This document shows positions 1 to 6,683 of a stretch of 8,687 nucleotides of DNA, in pieces. The stretch is taken from assembly GCA_947475795.1 (NCBI GenBank), contig CANJOX010000124.1, positions 1 to 8,687 on the forward strand. The letters run 5' to 3'. The notes beneath the pieces were generated by a model. It was not told the DNA's origin. It did no database searches and saw nothing but the letters and a program-made list of their open reading frames with translations. The position numbers and the translations under genes are program-made. The DNA comes from Gemmatimonadota bacterium. GTDB taxonomy: Bacteria; Gemmatimonadota; Gemmatimonadetes; Gemmatimonadales; Gemmatimonadaceae. Within the stretch, counting starts at the first letter, position 1; each line of letters opens with the position of its first letter.

Positions 1-74
1 CACAACCCGATCAGCCAGTACACGGCCTGCGGGTTCCGGGGCGGATCAAAATCGTCGTACGTGACGTAGGCCAT
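1..74 (-). CDS. N-terminus of a probable membrane protein (partial, runs off the left edge)
   Basis: Only the first 24 codons are visible, from an ATG at 74-72 to the window edge. The peptide starts MAYVTYDDFDPP, is acidic and proline-containing, and ends with YWLIGL, which looks like the beginning of a hydrophobic segment. A short polar N-terminus running into a Trp/Leu/Ile-rich stretch suggests an integral membrane protein. A rhomboid-type intramembrane protease is one possibility, but nothing diagnostic lies inside the window. It follows ddl by 45 nt on the same strand, so it may be cotranscribed with it. No Shine-Dalgarno sequence precedes the ATG. That this is a real gene is inferred from the open frame, the plausible start and the tight same-strand spacing. 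Confidence 0.5.
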   Translation of the reverse strand, partial: MAYVTYDDFDPPRNPQAVYWLIGL

Positions 75-119
75 GACGGGACGCGAAAAGACGCGGGAAA
101 ATCTGTGGAATCAACGACC

Positions 120-1148
120 TCAGGGCGCCCGCCGATCCCGGGACGTGAGCGCCAACCGCACGATGCGCTCACAGAGATCGGGAAACAAGACACCGGCCGC
201 CGCCGCCGCCTGCGGAATGAGGCTCGTCGGCGTCATCCCGGGCAACGTGTTCGCTTCCAGACACCACGGCCGTCCCTCGGGGTCCAGCCGGAAGTCGATC
301 CGGGCGTACCCGCCCAGCTTGAGCGCCGCAAACGCCCGTTGAGCCTCATCCGCCAGCGTCACCTCAAGGGCGGGCGATAGTTCGGCCACGAACTCCTGCG
401 CCATCCCCGGCGTGTACTTGCACTCGTAGTCGTACAGCTCCTTCACCGGCACGATCTCGATGGTGGGGAGGACGTCGTCCCCCACGATGCCCACCGTGAG
501 CTCCCGGCCGGGCACGAACCGCTCCACCATCACCTCGTCGTCGTACCGGAACGCTTCGGCCACCGCCGCCGCCAGCTCCTCCGGCGCGCGCACGATGGAC
601 AGCCCCACCGTGCTCCCCTGCTTCGACGGCTTCACCACCACGGGCCACGACAGACGCCGCCCCACCTCGTCGGCGTCCATCTCGCCGTCACGCGGGGCCA
701 TGATCCAGTCGGCGGTCATCACCCCGGCCGCCCGCAGCACCACCTTGGTGAGATGCTTGTCCATCGCCAGCGCGCTCGCCAGGTGGCCGCTGCCGGTGTA
801 CGGCACCCCCACGAGATCCAGCAACGCCTGCACGGTGCCGTCCTCCCCCTGCCCGCCGTGCAGCGCCAGAAACACGCAGTCGGTGTCGGCCACTTCGGGC
901 ATGGTGCCCAACGCGGGGGACAACGACGGAGAGGCCAGGCCGGCCAGCGCATCGAGCGACGGCGGCGCACTCCCCACTCCCGCCGCCAGCAACGCACGCT
1001 CGGTCTCGCGCGTGAGCACACCATCGGCGGGATCGAGGCACGTCACGGTGTGCCCCCGCTCGCGCAGCGCAGCGGCAATGCGCAGCCCCGACGACAGGGA
1101 CACCTCACGTTCGGCCGACACGCCGCCCAGCAGCACAGTGATTCGCAT
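120..1148 (-). CDS. ddl: D-alanine--D-alanine ligase (Ddl), ATP-grasp family
   Basis: This 342-residue protein has the usual length for Ddl, which joins two D-alanines using ATP in the cytoplasm to supply the dipeptide end of the peptidoglycan stem. The N-terminal substrate motif GGVSAEREVSLSSG is at residues 8-21 (E13 matches E. coli DdlB E15). HGGQGEDG is at 97-104. The ATP-grasp loop KPSKQGSTVG is at 173-182, with S179 matching DdlB S150. Y245 in the ECKYTPGM segment matches Y216, the tyrosine typical of D-Ala-D-Ala rather than D-Ala-D-Lac ligases. R283, D285, E298 and N300 match the R255, D257, E270 and N272 metal/phosphate ligands, and TSL at 308-310 closes the active site. Residues were matched by eye. 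The start is fixed: an in-frame TAG lies 10-12 nt upstream (1158-1160). No Shine-Dalgarno sequence is present. It lies 57 nt after the 106-residue gene and may share its transcript. Confidence 0.97.
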   Translation of the reverse strand: MRITVLLGGVSAEREVSLSSGLRIAAALRERGHTVTCLDPADGVLTRETERALLAAGVGSAPPSLDALAGLASPSLSPALGTMPEVADTDCVFLALHGGQGEDGTVQALLDLVGVPYTGSGHLASALAMDKHLTKVVLRAAGVMTADWIMAPRDGEMDADEVGRRLSWPVVVKPSKQGSTVGLSIVRAPEELAAAVAEAFRYDDEVMVERFVPGRELTVGIVGDDVLPTIEIVPVKELYDYECKYTPGMAQEFVAELSPALEVTLADEAQRAFAALKLGGYARIDFRLDPEGRPWCLEANTLPGMTPTSLIPQAAAAAGVLFPDLCERIVRLALTSRDRRAP

Positions 1149-1205
1149 CCGCGAAAACTACACGAATCACTCCCTGACGCAGGCGCGCGGCGTCGCCGGT
1201 CCGGC

Positions 1206-1526
1206 TCAGTGCGCTTCGGTCACGCTCAGGGCGTACTCCACCACCTGCGCCAGCATCGTCTCATCCGGAATGCGCTCCCAGTCCCGCAGCATGATCACGC
1301 GGTCGTAGGCATCGATCGTCATCACCCGTCCGATCTGCGGCGCCGTCGCATCGATCGCGATCCACGCCTGCCAGAGCGTCAGCCCGTGCGTGTTCAACGC
1401 CACGCCATGGGCATCTTCCCACGTGGACGGACGGGGGTCGGCAAGCAGCGCCGCCAGACGGCCACGGCTGAAATCGCGCAACGGCGCACCGCGCGTATCC
1501 GTGAACCGGTCGAGTACGTTGAGCAT
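1206..1526 (-). CDS. Conserved-looking hypothetical protein, 106 aa
   Basis: I do not recognise this 106-residue protein. It begins MLNVLDRFTDTRGAPL and has no signal peptide, membrane segment, zinc motif or other catalytic signature, so it is probably cytoplasmic. It has four tryptophans (36, 52, 55, 83), a WQAWIAIDA strand-like stretch at 52-60, and an acidic, helix-prone C-terminus (residues 88-106). Pattern suggests a small alpha/beta fold. The frame uses G/C-ending codons as its neighbours do and fills the gap between two confident genes on the same strand: 103 nt after the cystathionine beta-synthase stop and 57 nt before ddl. The sequence before the ATG is pyrimidine-rich (CTCCCCCC) instead of an SD sequence. 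Whether it is tied functionally to cell-wall or cysteine metabolism cannot be told from context. Confidence 0.7.
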   Translation of the reverse strand: MLNVLDRFTDTRGAPLRDFSRGRLAALLADPRPSTWEDAHGVALNTHGLTLWQAWIAIDATAPQIGRVMTIDAYDRVIMLRDWERIPDETMLAQVVEYALSVTEAH

Positions 1527-1559
1527 GGGGGGAGAAACGGGACACCGGACGGACGGCGC

Positions 1560-1599
1560 GCCTGGGCACAGGCCACGCTCCGTGCAGGGGAGACGTGGC
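1560..1599 (-). other. Pair of overlapping hairpins between the cystathionine beta-synthase gene and the 106-aa gene
   Basis: Read on the minus strand, 1599-1572 folds as GCCACG paired with CGTGGC, extended past a one-base bulge by CTC/GAG, around a 9-nt loop. Immediately downstream, 1573-1560 forms a perfect 5-bp stem GCCTG/CAGGC with loop TGCC. The two share bases 1572-1573 and so compete slightly. Nearer the synthase stop there is also a 10-bp palindrome GTCGCGCGAC at 1618-1627. None is followed by a U-rich tract, so a classical intrinsic terminator is not shown. They could weaken read-through, stabilise the upstream mRNA end, or be chance in GC-rich DNA. Confidence 0.25.
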
Positions 1600-1629
1600 A
1601 GCCGCGCCGAGGTAACGGTCGCGCGACAA

Positions 1630-3063
1630 TTACCGGCGCATCAGGTGCTCGAGCACGTCGAACCGGGTCACGATGCCCTGCACCACGCCGTCTTTCTTCA
1701 TCAGCACGGCCCGGTTGGACTTCGACAGCAGCTTCGCCACGCTCTCCACCGGCTGATCGCTCTCGACCACCGGGAACGGCTGGTCCATCACGTCGCTCAC
1801 GGTCTGATCGAGCACCTTTGGGTCGGCCAGCGACTGCGACGTGAGCTGCGATTCGGCCACGCTGCCGATGCACACGGCACCGTCCATCACGGGCACCTGC
1901 GACACGTTGTGCAGCGCCATCAGACGGATCGCCTGCCGCACACTCGCCCCGGGCGCCACGCTCACCATGGCCGGCGCGCTGCTGTCTTTGGTGCCCAGCA
2001 CCGCTTCGATGGTGGTGGGCGACGCATCCAGCATCTGGTTCTCGCGCATCCACTCGTCGTTGAACACCTTGCTGAGATACCGCTCGCCGGTGTCGCAGAG
2101 AAAGGTGACCACGCACGCCTCGGGGTCATCCAGCCGACGCGCCACGTTCATCGCCGCATGCGCAATCATGCCGGCCGATCCACCCACGAAGATCCCCTCT
2201 TCGCGCGTGAGCCGACGCGCCATGCCGAAGGCGTCCTTGTCGCTCACCGAGATGAACTCGTCGATCACGCCCATGTCGAGCGTGAGCGGCACGCAGTCCT
2301 GCCCCACCCCTTCCACCTTGTACGGCGCGCCGGTGGGGTGCCCCTCGCCCTTGCTGCGCCACAGTTCGGCCAGCACCGATCCCATGGGATCGGCCGCGAT
2401 GATCTTGATGTTCGGGTTCTTGCTCTTGAGATAGCGCGCCACCCCCGTGAGCGTGCCACCCGTGCCGGCGCCGGCCACGAAGTGCGTGATGCGCCCGTCG
2501 GTCTGCTCCCAGATCTCGGGACCCGTGGTCGCCATGTGTGCCGCCGGATTGGCCGGGTTCTCGAACTGCCCCGCCAGCACCGCCCCCGGCGTTTCGCGCA
2601 CAATGCGCTTGGCCATCATCACGTAGTTCTGCGGGTGATCGTGCGGCACCGCCGTGGGCGTGATGATCACTTCGGCCCCGAACGCTTTCAGCAGGCGCAC
2701 TTTTTCCTGCGACATCTTGTCGGGCATCGTGAAGATGCACTTGTACCCCTTGAGCGCCGCCGCGATGGCCAGCCCCACGCCGGTGTTACCGCTGGTGGCC
2801 TCCACAATGGTGCCCCCCGGCTTGAGCGTCCCGGCGCGCTCGTGCGATTCGATCATCGGCAGCCCCACCCGGTCCTTCACGCTGCCGCCCGGGTTGAAGA
2901 AGTCCGCCTTGCCATACAGGGGCGTCCGGATCCCGCGCGCCACTCTCGCCAGCCGGATCATCGGCGTCCAGCCAATGGTTTCCAACACGTTGCCGTAGGG
3001 GCGGCGGTGCCGGATGTGTTCTTCCATCACGGTCGTATCGGGAGTCGCCGGGGTGGTGGGCAT
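1630..3063 (-). CDS. Cystathionine beta-synthase (PLP enzyme with C-terminal CBS-domain pair)
   Basis: The 477-residue protein matches eukaryotic-type cystathionine beta-synthase, a cytoplasmic PLP enzyme that condenses serine (or O-acetylserine in some bacteria) with homocysteine in transsulfuration. The catalytic fold spans about residues 24-345. It shows NPGGSVKDR with the PLP lysine at K63, the SGNTG substrate loop at 91-95, the phosphate-binding GAGTGGT loop at 198-204, EGVGQD at 251-256, and GGSAG at 294-298, whose serine would contact the PLP ring nitrogen. Two CBS (Bateman) motifs follow at about 365-417 and 423-475, matching the regulatory region of the human enzyme. The human heme-binding N-terminal region is absent. 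The frame stays open upstream to 3381, but G/C-ending codons fall off before the ATG at 3063, so I place the start there. ATG 3027 is an alternative. A cysteine synthase with added CBS domains is a less likely reading. Confidence 0.93.
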   Translation of the reverse strand: MPTTPATPDTTVMEEHIRHRRPYGNVLETIGWTPMIRLARVARGIRTPLYGKADFFNPGGSVKDRVGLPMIESHERAGTLKPGGTIVEATSGNTGVGLAIAAALKGYKCIFTMPDKMSQEKVRLLKAFGAEVIITPTAVPHDHPQNYVMMAKRIVRETPGAVLAGQFENPANPAAHMATTGPEIWEQTDGRITHFVAGAGTGGTLTGVARYLKSKNPNIKIIAADPMGSVLAELWRSKGEGHPTGAPYKVEGVGQDCVPLTLDMGVIDEFISVSDKDAFGMARRLTREEGIFVGGSAGMIAHAAMNVARRLDDPEACVVTFLCDTGERYLSKVFNDEWMRENQMLDASPTTIEAVLGTKDSSAPAMVSVAPGASVRQAIRLMALHNVSQVPVMDGAVCIGSVAESQLTSQSLADPKVLDQTVSDVMDQPFPVVESDQPVESVAKLLSKSNRAVLMKKDGVVQGIVTRFDVLEHLMRR

Positions 3064-3296
3064 GGCAGAAGTCGTCTCGGGGGAAGACCCGGGGGCGCGA
3101 GGTGCCCGCGGGACAACGGATACGCAGGAAAACACCATCGACAGCGACGGCCGACGCGGAACACCGATGGCGATGCACCGCCGCCGTGGCACATTGCGCG
3201 GTAGCTTGTGTCTATACCCAATACGCCGGATCGGCACGCCGGTCACTGGCTGGAATGTACACCGTCTCGACCCCGCGTCGGACTCCTCGCATCCCG
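3064..3296. promoter_or_regulatory. Divergent intergenic region with unproven promoters
   Basis: This 233-nt stretch separates the start of cystathionine beta-synthase (minus) from the start of the metallopeptidase lipoprotein (plus), so promoters for both should lie here. The clearest relatively AT-rich spot is around 3206-3224, containing TTGTGT (3206-3211) and TATACC (3213-3218). TATACC is a fair -10 candidate for the plus-strand gene, but no -35 sits at normal spacing: TTGCGC at 3194-3199 is only 13 nt away. No good promoter could be picked for the minus strand. A CGGG/CCCG stem near 3078-3091 would fall in the synthase leader. I recognise no riboswitch or operator. Confidence 0.3.
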
Positions 3297-5744
3297 ATGG
3301 CGCTCTCCATCCCCGGCTCCCGCATGCTCTCGGCCCGCCTCTTCGCCCGTCCCCGATCGGTCGCGTTATCCACCCCTCCACGGGTGCGCTTCAGCCGGCT
3401 GTCTCTCCTGCTTGGCGCCGTCCAGCTGCTCGCCGGCGCCTGCTCGGGCGACAAGACCACCGGCCCCGGCCCGGTACCGGCGACCCTGAAGTCGCAGGCT
3501 GGCAATGGGCAAACCGGCGTGGTCGGCGTGTCGCTCACCCTCCCGTTGTCAGTGGTCGTCACCGACAAGGACGGCAAGACGGTGTCCGGCGCGCGGGTAG
3601 ACTGGGACGTGAGCCCGGGCTCGGGCGCGGTAGCCCCCACGCGCTCCACCGCCGACGCGCGCGGCGTGGCCACCACCGTGTGGACACTCGGCACCACCGC
3701 CGGAACGGCGCGTGTCTCGGCGCAGGTCAACGGCGTCACCCCGGTGACCTTCACCGCCACGGTGCTCCCCGGACCCGCAGCCCTGCTGGTGGCCTCGCCC
3801 GACCTGGCGTACCTCAACGTCGGCGACACCGTCCGGGTCCGTGGATCGCTGCGCGATCAGTACGGCAACGCGATTGCGGGCCAGTCCATCGCCTACAGCA
3901 CCCCCGAAGCCACGCTGGTCTCCGTGACCGCGTCGGGGCTGGTCACGGCCATCGCCCCGGGCACGGCCCGCGTGATCGCCGAAGCCTCCGGCCGCGCCGA
4001 CACCGTGCCCGTCGTGGTGTCTCCCGCCGGCTCCAGCGTGTGCGGACCGGTGGTCGCGCGCGAACTCGCGCTGGGCGAGGTGTACCTGCCCGGCCCCGGT
4101 GCCACGAACGTGACCGCGTGCCTCGCGGCCCCCGCCACCATCAACGGCGAGTACGCTCTCACGCTCGTGTCCACGGCGACCTCCTTCGGCACGTCGTCGC
4201 CGATGGACCTGTTCGCCCTCGGCACCACGGGCCCCACGATTGCCGCACTGGTGGCCGGCGCCAACCCGTTCAATCCCGATGCCCTCGTGTCCGCCCCGCC
4301 CGACGAGCTGAGCGCCACCACGGCGCCGGCGGCTGCGGTGCGGGCGGCCGAGCTCGCCCGTCGCGAGCTCGAGCGCCGTGAACTCGCACCGCTGGTGGAA
4401 ACGGCGCGCAGCTGGCACGCGGCACGGAACGCCGACACCGGCGCGGGGCTGCGAGCCGCGGCGCTCAGCTCGGCGGCCGAGGTGAAGGTGGGCGACGTGC
4501 TCAAGCTCAACGTGAACGCGAGCGCGGCCTGCTCCAGCGCCGATACGAAGTCGGGGCGTGTGGCCGCGGTGGGTGCGAAGTCGATCATCCTCAGCGACAC
4601 CGACAACCCGACCGGGGGCTACTCCGACGCCGAGTATGCGGGCATCGCGGCCACGTTCGACACGCTCGTCTTCCCCATGGACACCACCGCGTTCGGCGCC
4701 CCCTCGAACATCAGCGGCTACGACAAGATCATCCTGTTCTACACACGCGCCGTGAACGCCCTCACGCCCACCGGGGCCGGCTACACCATCGGCGGCTTCT
4801 TCTTCGCGCGCGATCTGTACCCCAAGGTGGCGCGCAACGGGCTCGCGGCCTGCGCGGCGTCGAACGAAGCGGAGATGTTCTACCTGCTCACCCCCGATCC
4901 GAACGGGACGGTGAACACCAACAAGCGCACGAAGGATGAGGTGACGCTGCTCAACCTCACCACCATCGCGCACGAGTTCCAGCATCTCATCAACGCCTCG
5001 CGCCGCCTGTACGTGAACGCCGGCGCGCGCCCCAACGAAGAAACGTGGCTGGACGAAGGGCTGTCGCACGTGGCCGAGGAGCTGCTGTTTCTGCGCGTCG
5101 CCAACCTCACGAGCCGGCAGAACATCGCGCTCACCGACATCGGCAGCAACGCCACACGCTCCGATCAGTTCCGCAACTACGCGTCCCAGAACTTCTCGCG
5201 CTTCTACAGCTTTCTCGTCGCGCCCGAAGTGAACTCGCCGTACGCCCCCAACGATTCACTCGCCACCCGCGGCGCCATCTGGAACTTCCTGCGCTACGCG
5301 GCCGGCCGGCAGGGCGCGAGCGGCGAAGCGCCGTTTCTGCGCGCACTGGTCAACGCCACCAGCACGGGCGTGACCAACCTGCAGAACGTGCTCTCGGGCG
5401 GTCAGTTCGCCGACTATCTGCGCGACTGGTCCGTGTCGCTCATCGCCGACGATTTTTCGCCCAGCACCACGGCAGCGCTGGCCGGCAGTTACATCACGCC
5501 GTCGTGGAATTTCCGCAGCATCTTCCCGGGGCTCCGCTTCTCCGGCGGGTCGGCGTTGGGGGTGTATCCCATTGCCACGCGATCGCTGCTGTCCGGATCG
5601 CCGCAGCGCGTGCTGCTGGCCGGGGGCACCAGTTCGTTCGTGCGCTTCGGCATCCCTGCCGGCCGCAGCGCGATCCTTACGCTCTCATCCAACGGCGCAC
5701 CGCCGCCGGCCACGCTCCGGTACGCGCTGGTGCGGCTGCGGTAA
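3297..5744 (+). CDS. Multidomain lipoprotein with BIG domains and M30-like zinc metallopeptidase
   Basis: This 815-residue protein appears exported and lipid-anchored. A hydrophobic stretch SLLLGAVQLLAGAC ends in lipobox cysteine C49. A BIG1-like domain (about 63-157) and a BIG2-like domain (about 161-242, with ASGLVTAIAPGTARV) follow. Next is a small region with a possible disulfide pair (C249, C275) and an EYALTL strand. An Arg/Glu/Ala-rich linker (about 344-394, RRELERREL) may be a spacer or propeptide. The peptidase region has HEFQH at 559-563 (zinc ligands H559 and H563, catalytic E560) and WLDEG at 584-588, where E587 is the likely third ligand. This combination resembles peptidase family M30 (hyicolysin). 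About 200 residues after it are mostly unassigned. The start is uncertain: ATG 3297 or ATG 3324 give a long n-region with G/C-ending codons, while GTG 3384 gives an ideal 20-residue lipoprotein signal. No SD precedes any of them. The substrate is unknown. Confidence 0.85.
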   Translation: MALSIPGSRMLSARLFARPRSVALSTPPRVRFSRLSLLLGAVQLLAGACSGDKTTGPGPVPATLKSQAGNGQTGVVGVSLTLPLSVVVTDKDGKTVSGARVDWDVSPGSGAVAPTRSTADARGVATTVWTLGTTAGTARVSAQVNGVTPVTFTATVLPGPAALLVASPDLAYLNVGDTVRVRGSLRDQYGNAIAGQSIAYSTPEATLVSVTASGLVTAIAPGTARVIAEASGRADTVPVVVSPAGSSVCGPVVARELALGEVYLPGPGATNVTACLAAPATINGEYALTLVSTATSFGTSSPMDLFALGTTGPTIAALVAGANPFNPDALVSAPPDELSATTAPAAAVRAAELARRELERRELAPLVETARSWHAARNADTGAGLRAAALSSAAEVKVGDVLKLNVNASAACSSADTKSGRVAAVGAKSIILSDTDNPTGGYSDAEYAGIAATFDTLVFPMDTTAFGAPSNISGYDKIILFYTRAVNALTPTGAGYTIGGFFFARDLYPKVARNGLAACAASNEAEMFYLLTPDPNGTVNTNKRTKDEVTLLNLTTIAHEFQHLINASRRLYVNAGARPNEETWLDEGLSHVAEELLFLRVANLTSRQNIALTDIGSNATRSDQFRNYASQNFSRFYSFLVAPEVNSPYAPNDSLATRGAIWNFLRYAAGRQGASGEAPFLRALVNATSTGVTNLQNVLSGGQFADYLRDWSVSLIADDFSPSTTAALAGSYITPSWNFRSIFPGLRFSGGSALGVYPIATRSLLSGSPQRVLLAGGTSSFVRFGIPAGRSAILTLSSNGAPPPATLRYALVRLR

Positions 5745-5765
5745 CGCCGGCGCGGTAACGCCGGC
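5738..5765. repeat. Perfect 14-bp tandem duplication across the metallopeptidase stop codon
   Basis: The unit GCGGTAACGCCGGC occurs twice head to tail, at 5738-5751 and 5752-5765, with no mismatch. The first copy contains the last codon (CGG) and the TAA stop of the metallopeptidase gene. The second copy lies wholly in the short space before the convergent cyclotransferase stop at 5772-5774. The unit length is not a multiple of three, so the second TAA is in another frame and is irrelevant to translation. Confidence 0.95.
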
Positions 5766-5766
5766 G
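5745..5766. terminator. Probable bidirectional hairpin terminator between convergent genes
   Basis: The two copies of the palindrome CGCCGGCG (5745-5752 and 5759-5766) pair with each other to give an 8-bp all-GC stem with a 6-nt loop (CGGTAA on the plus strand, TTACCG on the minus). It starts directly after the plus-strand stop and lies 5 nt beyond the minus-strand stop, so it could end both transcripts. No T-tract follows on either side, so termination strength is uncertain; it might act mainly as an mRNA 3'-end stabiliser. Confidence 0.5.
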
Positions 5767-5771
5767 GGCGC

Positions 5772-6635
5772 TTACGAGCGCTGCTTGAGCCGGATCTCGT
5801 ACAGGCGCGACCAGAGCTTGCCCGTCACGAAGAGGCGGTCGCGCGCGGCATCGTAGGCGATGCCGTTCATCACGTCCTCGCTCCCGGTCTTGTCCATCGC
5901 CGGAAGAATGCCGGCGAGGTCGATCCAGCCGGTCACCTCACCGGTGGCCGGATCGATGCGCGCGATCTGCTCGCTCTGCCACACGTTGGCCCAGATCTCT
6001 CCCTTCACCCACTCCAGCTCGTTGAGCTGCGACACGGGCGTACCGTGATCGGTCACGGTGATGGACTTCTGCACGGCGAACGTGGCGGGGTCGCGCCACA
6101 CGATCGTCGGCGTGCCGTTGCTCATCACGATCGCGGACCCGTCGGTGGTGAGCCCCCAGCCTTCTCCTTCGTAGCTGAACTCCCCGGTGCGCTTGAACGA
6201 CGCGCGGTCATACACGAAGGCCTTGCCGCTCGTCCAGGTGATCTGAAACAGCTGATCGCCCAGCAGCACGATCCCTTCGCCGAAATGCGGCGGCGCGAGA
6301 TCCTGCTGCCGGATGACGCGGCCGGTGGTGAGCTCCACCTCGCGGATGTTCGACTGCCCCACCTGTCCGGTGCTTTCGAACAGCGTGCCCTCACGCCACA
6401 CGAGCCCCTGCGTGAACGCCTTCGGATCGTGCGGATAGCTCTGCACCACCTCGTAGGTGTACGTGGGCGTGCGCGTGGCAACGGCCGCCGTGGTATCGCC
6501 GCTGGCGGCGTTGGCCTCACCACGATCGCCGCCGCAGGCACCGAACGCGCCGGCGGTGGAAACGAAAGCCACCGTGCCAAACAGGATCACGGCCGCTGCC
6601 GTGCGTGAGCGTCGCATGCTGGAAAGGATGGCCAT
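5772..6635 (-). CDS. Glutaminyl-peptide cyclotransferase lipoprotein (plant/bacterial-type QC)
   Basis: The 287-residue protein converts N-terminal glutamine of peptides or proteins to pyroglutamate. It belongs to the five-bladed beta-propeller (papaya-type) glutaminyl cyclases, not the animal zinc type. An n-region MRRSR, a hydrophobic stretch and the lipobox FGAC put lipidated cysteine at C34, so it should act outside the cytoplasm. A low-complexity Ala/Thr linker leads to the propeller at about residue 58. Family motifs are FTQGLVW (74-80), FESTG (86-90), FGEG (118-121), GEGWGLT (157-163), LNELEW (204-209), NVWQ (217-220) and VMNGIAYD (255-262). Aligned by eye with papaya QC, F74, Q76, E120, W134, W160, N205, W219 and K273 fall where its active-site residues do, so activity looks intact. 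ATG 6617 (281 aa) is an equally good start and gives a cleaner signal peptide. It follows mug by 48 nt and may share its transcript. Confidence 0.92.
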   Translation of the reverse strand: MAILSSMRRSRTAAAVILFGTVAFVSTAGAFGACGGDRGEANAASGDTTAAVATRTPTYTYEVVQSYPHDPKAFTQGLVWREGTLFESTGQVGQSNIREVELTTGRVIRQQDLAPPHFGEGIVLLGDQLFQITWTSGKAFVYDRASFKRTGEFSYEGEGWGLTTDGSAIVMSNGTPTIVWRDPATFAVQKSITVTDHGTPVSQLNELEWVKGEIWANVWQSEQIARIDPATGEVTGWIDLAGILPAMDKTGSEDVMNGIAYDAARDRLFVTGKLWSRLYEIRLKQRS

Positions 6636-6683
6636 CGGTCGGGTTACCGCAGAAGGAAAACGGGGTGAAACGGACGGAGCATC

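Noticed and set aside
196..213. GCC-triplet run resembling a microsatellite
   Set aside because: It encodes the alanine run at about residues 314-318 of Ddl, within the conserved C-terminal helix, and is explained by codon use.
1153..1160. TAGTTTTC on the minus strand before ddl, close to the Bacteroidota TAnnTTTG promoter element, hinting at a leaderless ddl mRNA
   Set aside because: It matches 7 of 8 positions counting the free ones, but there is no TTG at the upstream position and the motif is short. It cannot be separated from chance without transcription start data.
3135..3170. Inverted repeat CCATCG...CGATGG in the divergent region, a possible operator
   Set aside because: Six base pairs around a 24-nt spacer are expected by chance in a few hundred GC-rich bases, and it does not line up with a convincing promoter.
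1390..3204. A 604-codon plus-strand open frame lying over the cystathionine beta-synthase gene
   Set aside because: It is antisense to a gene with clear PLP-enzyme motifs. Its translation is His/Arg-rich without any domain, as expected from the reverse strand of GC-rich coding DNA.
3064..3381. N-terminal extension of cystathionine beta-synthase up to an ATG at 3381
   Set aside because: The added residues are Arg/Pro/Ser-rich with poor G/C-ending codon bias and no family similarity. They would also overlap the start of the divergent gene.
3549..5069. A 506-codon minus-strand open frame lying over the metallopeptidase gene
   Set aside because: It is a Gly/Arg/His-rich low-complexity translation antisense to a gene with signal peptide, Ig domains and HEXXH motif.
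6636..6683. Possible promoter or terminator between mug and the cyclotransferase gene
   Set aside because: The 48-nt gap is pyrimidine-rich on the minus strand but shows no hairpin or recognisable -35/-10 pair.
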